A stretch of DNA of 64,000 bases from Ruminiclostridium papyrosolvens C7 (GCF_000421965.1 NZ_ATAY01000015.1:62001-126000), one strand, 5' to 3'; counted from the stretch's first letter, positions 27,269-36,861 are shown. Numbers and translations: made by a program. Notes: a model not told the origin generated them from the sequence alone.

Positions 27269-28927
27269 TTATTTGAGTACTGCCCCTGTACTTGCAGATG
27301 TAACCAGTCTGGCATATCTGCCAAGATATCCTGTGGTTATCTTAGGCTGCGGAGCCTTCCATGACTCTTTACGCTTTGCCATCTCTTTATCAGATACCTG
27401 AATGTTCATACGGCCTGCAGGTATATCAATGTCCACTATATCACCTTCCCTAACAAGTGCTATGGGGCCACCTTCCATTGCCTCCGGTGATACATGTCCG
27501 ATTGAAGCTCCTCTGGATGCACCGGAGAACCTACCGTCTGTGATAAGTGCAACGTCACTGTCCAATCCCATTCCCGCAATTGCGGACGTAGGTCCCAGCA
27601 TTTCTCTCATACCGGGGCCGCCCTTTGGGCCTTCATAGCGGATTATTACAACGTCCCCTTTGTTTATTTGTCCGTTATATATAGCCGTAATTGCGTCGTC
27701 CTCGCTGTCAAATACTCTTGCAGGTCCTGTATGAACCAACATTGCTTCAGCTACAGCCGATTTTTTGACAACCGCTCCGTCAGGTGCAATATTGCCTCTT
27801 AGTACGGCTATTCCCCCGGTAGTACTGTATGGTGCATCTATGCTTTTTACTATTTCATGATCCTTTACTTTTGCATTCTGAATATTTTCTCTTACTGTTT
27901 TACCTGTGGCAGTTATCAAGTCCAGATGAAGTAGATCTTTTTTAGCCAGCTCGTTCATCACAGCCTGAACACCGCCTGCATTGTATAAATCCTGTATATG
28001 GTATTTCCCTGCAGGAGCTAATTTGCACAGATTCGGTGTCCTAGAGCTGATTTCGTTGATAATATCCAGATTAATCTCTATTCCTATTTCATTTGCAATA
28101 GCAGGAAGATGAAGTACTGAGTTTGTTGAACAGCCAAGGGCCATATCCACTGTTAATGCATTTTCAAAAGCTTCATTTGTGAGTATGTCGGAAGGCTTAA
28201 TGTCTTTTTCAACCAGTTCCATGATTTTCATCCCTGCATACTTTGCCAGTCTTATACGTTCTGCATATACAGCAGGTATAGTTCCGTTTCCGGTAAGTCC
28301 CATTCCCAGCACTTCTGTAAGGCAGTTCATGGAGTTTGCCGTAAACATTCCAGAGCATGAACCGCACCCGGGACATGCATGGTTTTCAATCTCATCCACT
28401 TCTTCCTTTGTCATTGTACCTGCTTTATATGAACCAACAGCTTCAAACATACTGTTAAGATCAAGCTGCTTTCCGTCCCTGTTAAGGGAAATCATCGGTC
28501 CACCGCTAATAACTATAGCCGGGATATTTACTCTTGCTGCAGCCATCAGCATTCCGGGTACAATCTTATCACAGTTGGGGATGAAAACCATTCCGTCAAA
28601 GCTGTGTGCCTTTCCCATTGCCTCGCATGAGTCAGCGATTAGTTCTCTGGTTGCAAGTGAGTATTTCATTCCTGTATGTCCCATGGCTATACCATCGCAT
28701 ACGCCTATTGCACCAAATTCTATCGGTGTTCCGCCAGCCATTCTGATTCCGGCTTTTACCGCTTCTGTTATTTTATCCAGATGTATATGTCCCGGTATTA
28801 TTTCACTTTTTGAGTTTGCAACTCCTATTAGCGGCCTTTCCAGTTCTTCGTCTGTATAGCCCATAGCCTTGAATAGTGATCTATGGGGTGCTTTTTCTAT
28901 GCCTTTTTTTACTACATCGCTTCTCAT
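27269..28927 (-). CDS. ilvD: Dihydroxy-acid dehydratase
   Basis: Iron-sulfur enzyme dehydrating 2,3-dihydroxy-isovalerate and -methylvalerate, the third common step to valine, leucine and isoleucine. I take the ATG at 28927 ([18 protein letters not shown], 552 aa), with GAGGAGG 8 nt upstream, rather than the longer frame. Cluster ligands are visible in NCDKIVPGM and [17 protein letters not shown], and GRFSGASRG marks the C-terminal active-site part. It leads a two-gene ilvD-ilvB unit. A hairpin with a U-tract in its leader may attenuate it. Confidence 0.97.
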   Translation of the reverse strand: MRSDVVKKGIEKAPHRSLFKAMGYTDEELERPLIGVANSKSEIIPGHIHLDKITEAVKAGIRMAGGTPIEFGAIGVCDGIAMGHTGMKYSLATRELIADSCEAMGKAHSFDGMVFIPNCDKIVPGMLMAAARVNIPAIVISGGPMISLNRDGKQLDLNSMFEAVGSYKAGTMTKEEVDEIENHACPGCGSCSGMFTANSMNCLTEVLGMGLTGNGTIPAVYAERIRLAKYAGMKIMELVEKDIKPSDILTNEAFENALTVDMALGCSTNSVLHLPAIANEIGIEINLDIINEISSRTPNLCKLAPAGKYHIQDLYNAGGVQAVMNELAKKDLLHLDLITATGKTVRENIQNAKVKDHEIVKSIDAPYSTTGGIAVLRGNIAPDGAVVKKSAVAEAMLVHTGPARVFDSEDDAITAIYNGQINKGDVVIIRYEGPKGGPGMREMLGPTSAIAGMGLDSDVALITDGRFSGASRGASIGHVSPEAMEGGPIALVREGDIVDIDIPAGRMNIQVSDKEMAKRKESWKAPQPKITTGYLGRYARLVTSASTGAVLK

Positions 28928-29006
28928 ATCAAAGCCTCCTCTTCTCTGCAGCAATCCTATATTTTTATTAAATCCTGAATATTATTACTTAATATGCATA
29001 AATATA

Positions 29007-29036
29007 CAAAAAACAGCCGGAAAAATTCCAAGACTG
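29007..29036 (-). promoter_or_regulatory. Hairpin with T6 in the ilvD leader (possible attenuator)
   Basis: On the minus strand CAGTC-TT-GGAA pairs with TTCC-GGCTG across a short loop (with a bulge and a wobble pair) and is followed at once by TTTTTTG, about 80 nt upstream of the ilvD ATG. No T-box GGGTGG motif and no Leu/Ile/Val-rich leader peptide were found, so the controlling signal is unknown. Confidence 0.4.
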
Positions 29037-29174
29037 CGTATTAGCTATATTATAAATTGTAAGAAACTGTTTTTTAAGGTAACATCATTCTACTATTTAA
29101 ATGGAAGTGTGTCTATAAGATGGCGTGGATTAGATAAAAAACATTAACTAGAATAGTGTATTAAATAAAAAACA

Positions 29175-29873
29175 TTAATTCTGATCAATATGATCCGGTG
29201 ATATCCAGCTAACAATGAAATTATTTTCATAAAAATGACCGGCAAACAAAGATTTTTCTATTTCGTCTATAGATGAACTGAATTTAGGGAATGCACTGAA
29301 CAGTACAAGAACTGCACAGATTATATAAACCGCAAGTATTCCCTCTACCGCACCCAGCACTATTCCTCCCGTTTTATCAAGCTGACGGAATACAGGTACT
29401 CTGGCGATAGTTTTTATTATAACCTTTGCAAATACAAGCCCGAACCTTATAAGAGCGTATATTATTATTAAACTTAATACATTCATTACAAGTGAAGCTA
29501 TTTCAGAACCAACAGCATTTATTATACCTGAAAAGTCAAGTATATTACTTTTTTGTATGTGTTCTAAAATGGAATCTTTTAAAAAGCCCGGCAGTTTCAA
29601 TCCCTCAACTACTGACTGGGCCGCAGTCTCCTTGGCGTTGGATATGGCTTGTCCCTGTTGCTTCATCAACCCTCTTATTACTGACATTTTTACACTGTCG
29701 AATATGACTGTCTTCTGAAGTATCCCTGAAAGCACAGGATAAAATTTGACTGCAAAAATAACAGACAGAATGTATGACAATAGTCTGAATACTGAATAAA
29801 GAAAACCATTTTTCAATCCAATAAAAGTAAATATGGCTATAATGATCAAGACTGTGAAATCTGCCCAGTTCAT
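29175..29873 (-). CDS. CvpA family membrane protein
   Basis: The 232-aa protein begins MNWADFTVLIIIAIFTFIGL and has four predicted transmembrane helices: about 7-22, 28-45, 135-160 and 180-205. The N-terminal DFTVLIIIAIFTFIGLKNGF resembles the CvpA signature. CvpA is named for colicin V export in E. coli, but its Firmicute role is unsettled and is more likely in the envelope. An AAGGAAGG site precedes the ATG. It lies 21 nt after the DUF5711-like gene, so the two are probably cotranscribed. Function not assigned beyond family. Confidence 0.82.
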   Translation of the reverse strand: MNWADFTVLIIIAIFTFIGLKNGFLYSVFRLLSYILSVIFAVKFYPVLSGILQKTVIFDSVKMSVIRGLMKQQGQAISNAKETAAQSVVEGLKLPGFLKDSILEHIQKSNILDFSGIINAVGSEIASLVMNVLSLIIIYALIRFGLVFAKVIIKTIARVPVFRQLDKTGGIVLGAVEGILAVYIICAVLVLFSAFPKFSSSIDEIEKSLFAGHFYENNFIVSWISPDHIDQN

Positions 29874-29894
29874 ACTGTTTCCTTCCTTAGTATA

Positions 29895-31091
29895 TTAAGT
29901 CTTACTGTCATCTATCTTTACGGTTTCTATTGAACCTCCTGAAACTATAATGACCTCGTTATCCCCTACAAGGTAAGCATCCTTCAATTCATTTCGTGCA
30001 GAGTACTGTCCCAGTTTTTTACCTTTTATACTGTACAGATAAACACTTCTCTGAGTACGAAGTAATAGCCTGCCCCCATAGATATCCATTCCGATTATAT
30101 TCTCCGGTTGCTCGAAGCTGTATAGAGTATTCCCCTTTTTGTCCAAAACAACAATCTGTTGTCCCGCAGTTCCACCTTCACTTGCAAATTTGCCCGCAAC
30201 AACTATGTACTTTTCAATCTTCGGCACAACACAGAAAATGGATTCAGCGCTTTTTCTCCAAACTTCCTTCCCCTGCTTGTCCAAATAAAGAATTACATTT
30301 TGTCCAACCGCTACTACATTTTCACCTTGCTCAAACACTAAGGGAATAATCGTATCCGCGATGTATACTGATGCAAAAGGCTTTTCGTCATATATGTTGT
30401 TGAATTCCAGTATGGTTCCGGTTTTAACACTATCTGTAGTTAATTTGTTTATAAATACGTCATCACCGTCATGAATAGATTTTGCAGATACTACAATATC
30501 CTCCGCACATAGTTTTGTATACTTCTCCAAACCATTTATATCTATAACCTGAACAGCAGATTTAAATTCCTTTGACTGTGTAACAACCGTACAATAACCA
30601 TCATCACTGACATCTAAGTTAATTATCTGATTATCAAGCTTTTTTGACCAAAGCTGCTTTTTGCCCTTGTAAAAGAATATGTCCCTGCCTGATATATCAG
30701 CTACTACCATATATTTCTCTGAACTACGCAGTACCGGTCTTGCTAACGTCAGTGCATTTTCTTGAAGAAGTTTGCCTTTCCGGTCATACCACTTGATACC
30801 GTCTTGAGATAGTATTACTGTATAATTGGCATACAATTTACAATCAACGCTTCCATCCTGAGAGAATGTAATCTCAGTTGACGATGTATTTTTGTTATTT
30901 GATTTTTCTTTCAGGAAGGTTACCGCATCTTTTACACTCATTGTTGAAAAGTCGTAGCCTGAGCTTTTTAAATAAACAATAAAAGCAGTTACAGAAATGG
31001 CAGCTAAAAGTAATAGAAATGATATTACACTGACAATACCCGATTTTTTAAATTTTACGACGTTGGACTCAGGGTTTGGATTAGTGTTCAA
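29895..31091 (-). CDS. Membrane-anchored beta-propeller-like protein (DUF5711-like)
   Basis: I start it at the TTG at 31091 (398 aa), behind a GAGGTG site 8 nt upstream; the open frame runs 19 codons further through a palindrome. One transmembrane helix (about residues 19-42, SGIVSVISFLLLLAAISVTA) is followed by an extracytoplasmic domain of about 330 residues made of short WD/PQQ-like strands, for example GIKWYDRKGKLL, KKQLWSKKL, LDKQGKEVWRK and VLDKKGNTLYSFE. That pattern suggests a beta-propeller, and I recall a clostridial family of unknown function (DUF5711) of this shape. The neighbour CvpA suggests an envelope role. Confidence 0.72.
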   Translation of the reverse strand: MNTNPNPESNVVKFKKSGIVSVISFLLLLAAISVTAFIVYLKSSGYDFSTMSVKDAVTFLKEKSNNKNTSSTEITFSQDGSVDCKLYANYTVILSQDGIKWYDRKGKLLQENALTLARPVLRSSEKYMVVADISGRDIFFYKGKKQLWSKKLDNQIINLDVSDDGYCTVVTQSKEFKSAVQVIDINGLEKYTKLCAEDIVVSAKSIHDGDDVFINKLTTDSVKTGTILEFNNIYDEKPFASVYIADTIIPLVFEQGENVVAVGQNVILYLDKQGKEVWRKSAESIFCVVPKIEKYIVVAGKFASEGGTAGQQIVVLDKKGNTLYSFEQPENIIGMDIYGGRLLLRTQRSVYLYSIKGKKLGQYSARNELKDAYLVGDNEVIIVSGGSIETVKIDDSKT

Positions 31092-31115
31092 ATATATTTC
31101 ACCTCGTACTTCATC

Positions 31116-31139
31116 TTTAGTTATAAGCTTATAACTAAA
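31116..31139. promoter_or_regulatory. Perfect 24-bp palindrome upstream of the DUF5711-like gene
   Basis: The half-site TTTAGTTATAAG is followed directly by its exact complement in reverse, with no spacer. It is 24 nt upstream of the predicted TTG start. Such a symmetrical site is either a repressor operator or a short hairpin in the leader; no U-tract follows. Confidence 0.55.
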
Positions 31140-31190
31140 TTTTAGCACATCAATAGGATTTTATCCAGTTTCCCTTTTTCAAAAAGCAAA

Positions 31191-32261
31191 TTAGCCTCTC
31201 GAATATCTATTTGTAATTATCCCCCTTAAATATTGAAATATTATTACGAATATCAGAAACAATCCTAAATAGCCAAAAACAGGGTACAATGTGGATATAA
31301 GATTGGAAAATCCAAGAGAAGTCAAAGGTATTGTTATCACACATAGTATTACCGCTACCAGTTTGTAATTAAGCTTCATTTTTTTGCTTATCCTGTCTGC
31401 AAGACAATATCCCGATGTGACTGTTGATATGAACATTGCCAGTATTAAAACTCCGCTGTATATTTGCGATAATACCTTACTATTGTTTTGTATTATTCCT
31501 AATACCGGTATTTCCGAAGTAATTGAGTGAGGATAGAAAAAGTAAAGGGCGGAATTAAGAATTAATGCAGTGATTCCCAACATTCCTCCCCCTAACACGC
31601 CTCCCCATGCACTGACTTTTTTTGACTTCAGGTATGGTAGCATACCTGTCAGAAGTACCGTTGACAGTATTGTGTTGTAGCTGACATATAGTATAGCTGA
31701 AAATACCCAGTTGTTTGTTATAACACTGAATTTATTAGATATATTGAATACGGATGTATCCTTGGATACAAGTATATAGCAGCCTACAAACACTATTCCT
31801 GCAATAAGCACCGGAGATATAAATGAGCTTAGCACCACAATCCCATTTATATTGGTTAAAATCGCAATCAGGCACACCGCAATCCCTATAATTACACAAA
31901 CTCTGTAATCAAGACCGGTAATATCCATGAGAATGTTACCCAGTCCGGCGGTCATTACACTCATAATACAGGCCATAAATAACATTACGATGAATTCCAT
32001 TATCCTTCCCAAAAAATAGCCCATCATAGGAAATAGAAATTCATCGTAGCTTCTTATTCTTTCAGTATAAACTTTGCTCAGTACTATATATCCTATTATC
32101 GAAAAGAGTCCTCCTGCAAGAATTATGCCAAGAAAGCCTCCTTTATAATAAATTGAAAAGAACTGTATAATTTCCTGACCTGATGCAAATCCTGCACCTA
32201 TTATTGTTGCCATATATAAAAATGCAACTTTGAGTATATTAGAAAATTCTCCTTTTATCAA
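31191..32261 (-). CDS. YkvI family membrane protein (probable transporter)
   Basis: About 357 aa with roughly ten hydrophobic helices. The N-terminal KVAFLYMATIIGAGFASGQE matches the YkvI family, distantly related to the amino-acid/GerAB permease superfamily; the substrate is unknown. The open frame continues upstream through the terminator hairpin of the preceding operon, so the real start must be near 32261. I use the TTG there; an AAAAGGAG site at about 32244-32251 would instead suit a start a few codons further in, where only a rare ATA is in frame. The start is therefore doubtful, and so is the source of transcription. Confidence 0.78.
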   Translation of the reverse strand: MIKGEFSNILKVAFLYMATIIGAGFASGQEIIQFFSIYYKGGFLGIILAGGLFSIIGYIVLSKVYTERIRSYDEFLFPMMGYFLGRIMEFIVMLFMACIMSVMTAGLGNILMDITGLDYRVCVIIGIAVCLIAILTNINGIVVLSSFISPVLIAGIVFVGCYILVSKDTSVFNISNKFSVITNNWVFSAILYVSYNTILSTVLLTGMLPYLKSKKVSAWGGVLGGGMLGITALILNSALYFFYPHSITSEIPVLGIIQNNSKVLSQIYSGVLILAMFISTVTSGYCLADRISKKMKLNYKLVAVILCVITIPLTSLGFSNLISTLYPVFGYLGLFLIFVIIFQYLRGIITNRYSRG

Positions 32262-32310
32262 AAAAAGCAACCCCCAACATAGATTTTTATATAATTCTAT
32301 GTGGGAGTTG
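32261..32310 (-). terminator. Terminator of the Gld-type ABC operon
   Basis: A strong stem (left 32268-32283, right 32296-32310; CAACTCCCACATAGA paired with TCTATGTTGGGGGTTG with a mismatch) is followed on the minus strand by T6-T7. It begins 17 nt after the DUF4340 gene stop. Confidence 0.82.
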
Positions 32311-32326
32311 CCTGGCAAATTACATT

Positions 32327-33751
32327 TTATTTTACTTTATCTATGGCCTCTTCAAGCTTTTTTAAAGTGTCCCTTACTCCTTCTGCTTCATTAAACTTGT
32401 TTTTAAGAACCAATCTGTTTGTATAGACGCCATCTTTTACTGCATAATAATAGTTATTGTCCTTAGGGATAAAGTCAACAGTTACTACTTTATTATCCGA
32501 TTTCATGTAGTATTTAATAGTAATCTCCGGCGTTCCTTGCGGTTTAAGATCAGCCTGATACTTGTTAAAGGTTATACCTATCATTGCCTGATAAAAAGCT
32601 TTGAAAAGTGATTTGTCATTGCTGTCCTTCATATTAGCATCTTTACCATCAACCTTGAACTTGTCCTCTTCCTTCTTGCCTTCAACAGTTTTTATTTCAG
32701 AAACTGTTGTTTTACCATCAATACTTAATTCCACCTTGTTAACATCGTTTATGTTTGGTATATAAACAAACGGACTTATTACATCCTTTAAACCAACATC
32801 AAGGAATGTTAATTTTGAAACATCTACAGTGAATACAATGTTTGCATCAGGGAACTTCGCATATAGAATATTCCCTTCGGAAGATGAACTACTTGCTTCC
32901 GCTCCAGCTCCAGCCTTATCACCCAACAGCACTGTCTTAGTAGTAGTATTATTACCATAAGTAACTTCATATGCAGGTTTATCAAGACCATACTTAGCAA
33001 GATCTGAGGGTTTTTCTTCAACAATATCTTTAATTTCCAGCTGTACAACTGTCTGTACCAACTGACTGATCTTTGTTGTATCTGCTTCTTCCGCTATAGG
33101 AGCTACTATTTTCATATCGGACTCAGATTCAATATTTATAGAATACTGCATCTTTGTGTCTTTTTTGTATTCGAATTTCTTTATTGAAGTTGCTTCTACG
33201 GGAAGTATTTGTTTTGATGCAAAATGTCCTCTGCTTACTTTTATCATATCTTCATAATATCCGCCTACAGTATATATCTTTGGTTGGCCTTTTACTTTAA
33301 CGTAAACGTCTTCTCCTGTAGGCGATTTATCTCCAACTTCAAGTTCTTTTGAACTTCCGTCAGATAACACCACTTTAACCACAGACGGTTTATCAAGCCC
33401 AAAATCTGATAAACGATCAGAATTTTCAGCAACAACCTTGTTTGCCTCCACATCAGCCAGACTGCTTACAGTATTGTCTACTGTGTTTTTATCCAATGCC
33501 AGTTCAAATGCGGGGTCCATTACCCAAGTATCGCCTTTCTTTTTTATGGAAAACTCACCTTGGGGGCTTGAATACTCGATTGAACTGATCTTTTGCGAAT
33601 CAATTTCCATTACCTTTATGGATTTGGCAGTCTCGGTAGTTTGACTGGCTGGATCGGTAGTTCCGGATTTTTTGTTATTAATGAAAAAATACGCTCCTAC
33701 CAGAAGTCCCAGAACTACAACCAATATAATTGCATTTCTATATAACTTCAT
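32327..33751 (-). CDS. DUF4340 domain-containing protein
   Basis: The 474-aa protein has an N-terminal transmembrane helix (about residues 7-25, AIILVVVLGLLVGAYFFINN) and an extracytoplasmic portion containing two DUF4340-like repeats, each with the motif GLDKPSVVKVVLSDG / GLDKPAYEVTYGN and a following VGDKSPTGEDVYVKV / LGDKAGAG segment. DUF4340 proteins are regularly encoded with Gld-type ABC genes, as here, 3 nt after the GldG-like gene. The molecular function is unknown; a periplasm-side or surface accessory of the exporter is the natural inference. Confidence 0.85.
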   Translation of the reverse strand: MKLYRNAIILVVVLGLLVGAYFFINNKKSGTTDPASQTTETAKSIKVMEIDSQKISSIEYSSPQGEFSIKKKGDTWVMDPAFELALDKNTVDNTVSSLADVEANKVVAENSDRLSDFGLDKPSVVKVVLSDGSSKELEVGDKSPTGEDVYVKVKGQPKIYTVGGYYEDMIKVSRGHFASKQILPVEATSIKKFEYKKDTKMQYSINIESESDMKIVAPIAEEADTTKISQLVQTVVQLEIKDIVEEKPSDLAKYGLDKPAYEVTYGNNTTTKTVLLGDKAGAGAEASSSSSEGNILYAKFPDANIVFTVDVSKLTFLDVGLKDVISPFVYIPNINDVNKVELSIDGKTTVSEIKTVEGKKEEDKFKVDGKDANMKDSNDKSLFKAFYQAMIGITFNKYQADLKPQGTPEITIKYYMKSDNKVVTVDFIPKDNNYYYAVKDGVYTNRLVLKNKFNEAEGVRDTLKKLEEAIDKVK

Positions 33752-33754
33752 ATT

Positions 33755-35182
33755 TTACAAGTGCCTCCTTCTGGACCAAACAAACAAACCGCAACCAAGA
33801 ATCAGCAGTGGAACCACACCAATTAGTACAATAGAAAGAACCTTAGTCTGGCTTTCTGTTACTGGTAATGCCTTGGTTGTAACCACCTTGCTGGAAATAG
33901 TCTGCTCGTCGGTTTTATCTTGCATCCAGTTTACTACTGTAGTAAGGAAATAGTTTGTTCCGTACTGGAAGTAAGTTCCATACTGACTTGCTAAAGCTTT
34001 GTCACTAAGGAATTTACTATTACCGAATACCAATACTTTACTTCCTCCGCTTATCTCAGCAGCTACAGCTAAGTTAAACGGTCCCTTGTTTATTTTTCCG
34101 CCAACTATGTTCGTAGACTCAGCCTTATTTGTCGTTGTGATAAGTTGAGTATTTGTCAACCAGTCCTTTTGATTCTTTAAAATACTGATACTTCTTGAAT
34201 CAGGCATAAATACAGGATAATTTGCACCTGAGAATGCCTTGTTTATATCATTTTCTTCCAAACCGGCGATAAGTGCATAATCGTCGTTCGGCAAGTGCTT
34301 GTCTGAATCATTTTCCTTAACCTTATCATAATTGATTCCTATGTTAAAGTAATTTAGTGAATCTTCAAAGTTAGTTAACTTATCACTTGATTCTAAAGAG
34401 TCAAACAGGAAAATAACCTTCCCGTTCTTTTTAACGTATGCATCAAGCTTTATTTTTTCCTCGTCAGTCAAATCCTTTTGAGGAGAAACAAATATCAACA
34501 GATGGCAATCATCGGGAACACTTTTCTCTGTAAGCAATGAAAGACTCTTTACTTCAAGGTTATTACTTTGTAATATCTTTGAAACCTGAGTAAGATCTTC
34601 CTTCAATGAAAGTTCATTATGTCCTTCAACAAAATATGCAACAGGAGTTACATCAGAAGCAACAAACTTGATAGCTCCTGTTATCAGAGGCTCTGCACTG
34701 TAAGTTCTTCCGTACTGTTGATCGGACTGCCCGTAAAGGTCCTGTGCCTCCAATCTTCTTACCTTATTGCCTGATTTTACAACGAAATCGCCCTTTGTAA
34801 GTCCCAGTGTCTTTTGGGGGTCAAGGGATGTTATTGTTCCCGGATCTTTATCAGGGTCAACGTATTTAACCTTTACACCCAAACCCTTATATTCATTAAC
34901 AAGATTTGTAATTTCTCTGTATTCCGAACCACCTGGAATAGTAGCATTATCAAATAAACCGTATATTGTAACATCTTTTTTGATTTTCTTTACAATGTCC
35001 TTACTTTGGTCACTTAAGCTGTATAATTTTTCAGCAGTCAAATCCATTCTGAAATTACCCATTCCAACAAGCAGGTTTACAACAATTGCTATTGCAACAA
35101 CAACAACAATTAGAACTATGGAATTTGTCCCATATTTAAGAGACCTTTTATTCATAAATTTCAATTTCCCCACTTTTATCAC
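33755..35182 (-). CDS. GldG-like ABC-type auxiliary protein
   Basis: A 475-aa protein with a transmembrane helix near the N-terminus (about residues 20-42), a large external domain and a C-terminal helix (about 448-468, VLSIVLIGVVPLLILGCGLF) followed by RRRH. The motif DLTAEKLYSLSDQSKDIVKK is diagnostic for the GldG/IFT-like family. The GTG start at 35182 overlaps the permease stop (GTGA) and has GGAG 6 nt upstream; an ATG nine codons on is an alternative. In Flavobacteria GldFG with GldA is tied to gliding, but in Firmicutes the cargo is unknown. Confidence 0.87.
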   Translation of the reverse strand: MIKVGKLKFMNKRSLKYGTNSIVLIVVVVAIAIVVNLLVGMGNFRMDLTAEKLYSLSDQSKDIVKKIKKDVTIYGLFDNATIPGGSEYREITNLVNEYKGLGVKVKYVDPDKDPGTITSLDPQKTLGLTKGDFVVKSGNKVRRLEAQDLYGQSDQQYGRTYSAEPLITGAIKFVASDVTPVAYFVEGHNELSLKEDLTQVSKILQSNNLEVKSLSLLTEKSVPDDCHLLIFVSPQKDLTDEEKIKLDAYVKKNGKVIFLFDSLESSDKLTNFEDSLNYFNIGINYDKVKENDSDKHLPNDDYALIAGLEENDINKAFSGANYPVFMPDSRSISILKNQKDWLTNTQLITTTNKAESTNIVGGKINKGPFNLAVAAEISGGSKVLVFGNSKFLSDKALASQYGTYFQYGTNYFLTTVVNWMQDKTDEQTISSKVVTTKALPVTESQTKVLSIVLIGVVPLLILGCGLFVWSRRRHL

Positions 35183-35883
35183 CCCTTACTCCAACGTCTT
35201 TTTTCTATTATCCTGATTGTAATAAATACAAATATAGCCGAAAAACTCAGGTAGTACACAATTGGTGCAAGAGAAAGAATTCCGGCATAGAAATCTTCTG
35301 TTCTTGAAAACAGAGAGAACCAGTTTAATACTTTAGCTGTTACTCCACCAAGTGCCGGAGCTATTCCCTGAAGCAGCCACATAAGTACCAAACCAACTAC
35401 ACTTACTATTGCAGCGATTATCTGGCTTTCGGTTAATGATGAAGCAAATAAACCAAATGCAAGGAATGAAGCACCTAAAAGTATAAATCCTATATATCCG
35501 CCGATAATTTCAGACATTGCAGGTTCTCCGAGAACTGCAAGAATTATGGGATATATAAACGTAATAGCTGTCATTATCAAAAAAACACTAAGAGCTGCAA
35601 GATATTTACCAACTACAATATTTGTCAAGCTGGTAGGCGATGTAATAAGCATTACTTCCGTGCCGCTCTTTCTTTCGTCTGCCAATATCTTCATTGTGAG
35701 TATGGGTATTATAATTATCAGTATTATAGACATATAGTTTAGGTTAAAACTAAAGTCTGCTGTCTGTGATACAAGGTTTATATAAAATAATATTGAAGAA
35801 ACCAAAACAAACATGCCCATCATTACATAAGCCGTAGCCGAAGTAAAATATGATTTGAATTCTTTTTTGAATATAGAAAACAT
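35179..35883 (-). CDS. ABC transporter permease (GldF/ABC-2 type)
   Basis: The 234-aa protein has six predicted transmembrane helices and the ABC-2 permease layout, beginning MFSIFKKEFKSYFTSATAYV. The segment ILADERKSGTEVMLITSPTS is typical of GldF/NosY-type subunits, where it contacts the ATPase. It starts 2 nt after the ATPase stop and its stop overlaps the next start, so the genes are translationally coupled. With the ATPase it forms the core of the transporter. Confidence 0.9.
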   Translation of the reverse strand: MFSIFKKEFKSYFTSATAYVMMGMFVLVSSILFYINLVSQTADFSFNLNYMSIILIIIIPILTMKILADERKSGTEVMLITSPTSLTNIVVGKYLAALSVFLIMTAITFIYPIILAVLGEPAMSEIIGGYIGFILLGASFLAFGLFASSLTESQIIAAIVSVVGLVLMWLLQGIAPALGGVTAKVLNWFSLFSRTEDFYAGILSLAPIVYYLSFSAIFVFITIRIIEKRRWSKG

Positions 35884-35885
35884 GA

Positions 35886-36833
35886 TTATATAACCTCCTT
35901 TTCCTGTGTGGTAATCTGCAGGAATATGTCTTCAAGAGTAAGATCAAGTGATTTCAACTCTATAATAGGATATCCTGCCTTAGCCATAGCAAAGAAAAGA
36001 GGACGCCTTACGTCAATTTCCTTGTCGGATTCGATGATGTATTCAACAACATCCTTATCCTTTTCTAAATGGGGTTCTACATATTTGATTCCGTAAATTC
36101 CCTGAATAAATCCAATGATTGAACTCTTAGGCCCAGCGATTGTAGCAGAAAGCTTGCTGACAGTACCCATTCCCTTTGAAAGGTTTTCAGGAGTATCTAC
36201 CGCTGCTATTTTACCCTTGTTGATGATTACAACTCTTTCACAAACAGCACTAACTTCAGGCAGAATATGTGAACTCAGTATTATGGTATGCTGCTTTCCA
36301 AGAGCCTTTATCAGCTTTCTGATTTCTATTATCTGCTTTGGGTCGAGACCAACTGTAGGTTCGTCAAGAATAAGCACCTCGGGACTGCCCATAAGTGCCT
36401 GAGCCAAGCCAACTCTTTGCTTGTATCCTTTTGAAAGATTTTTTATCAATCTGCCTCTAACGTCTGTTAGCTTAACCAATTCCATAATATCAGCCATCTG
36501 GCTCTTCTTCTGTCTTTTGCTTACATTTTTTAAATCTGCAGCAAAGCTCAGATATTCCGATACTGTCATATCCATATACAATGGTGGCAGTTCAGGCAAA
36601 TAGCCTATTCTTCTTTTTACTTCCGCAGGACTTTCCATAATATCAAAACCGTTAACTTTCACAGTTCCTTCTGTTGAAGGTATAAACCCGGTAATGATAT
36701 TCATGGTAGTTGATTTTCCGGCACCGTTAGGCCCTAGGAAACCAAGTACTTCACCTTTCTCAACTGTAAAACTTATATCGTCTACAGCCTTTATCTGACC
36801 ATAACTTTTGGTCAAATTCTGAATTTCAATCAT
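35886..36833 (-). CDS. ABC transporter ATP-binding protein (GldA-like)
   Basis: ATPase subunit of the Gld-type exporter, 315 aa from the ATG at 36833 (MIEIQNLTKSYGQIKAVDDI), which follows GGGGGG at good distance; the open frame begins ten codons earlier. Walker A GPNGAGKST (34-42), signature LSKGYKQR, Walker B VLILDEPTVGLDP and the H-loop ILSSHILPE are intact. The C-terminal 90 residues form the extra domain found in drug/lipid exporter-type ATPases. First gene of a four-gene operon with its own promoter and a palindromic site upstream. Confidence 0.93.
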   Translation of the reverse strand: MIEIQNLTKSYGQIKAVDDISFTVEKGEVLGFLGPNGAGKSTTMNIITGFIPSTEGTVKVNGFDIMESPAEVKRRIGYLPELPPLYMDMTVSEYLSFAADLKNVSKRQKKSQMADIMELVKLTDVRGRLIKNLSKGYKQRVGLAQALMGSPEVLILDEPTVGLDPKQIIEIRKLIKALGKQHTIILSSHILPEVSAVCERVVIINKGKIAAVDTPENLSKGMGTVSKLSATIAGPKSSIIGFIQGIYGIKYVEPHLEKDKDVVEYIIESDKEIDVRRPLFFAMAKAGYPIIELKSLDLTLEDIFLQITTQEKEVI

Positions 36834-36861
36834 TTTTTTCCCCCCTAAATTGTTTCCGTGC

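Noticed and set aside
28179-28859. 226-aa plus-strand open frame opposite ilvD
   Set aside because: Antisense shadow of a highly conserved gene; no ribosome binding site and no recognisable protein sequence.
28928-29174. T-box riboswitch upstream of ilvD
   Set aside because: No GGGTGG-type antiterminator sequence or specifier-loop arrangement was found, only a short hairpin with a T-run.
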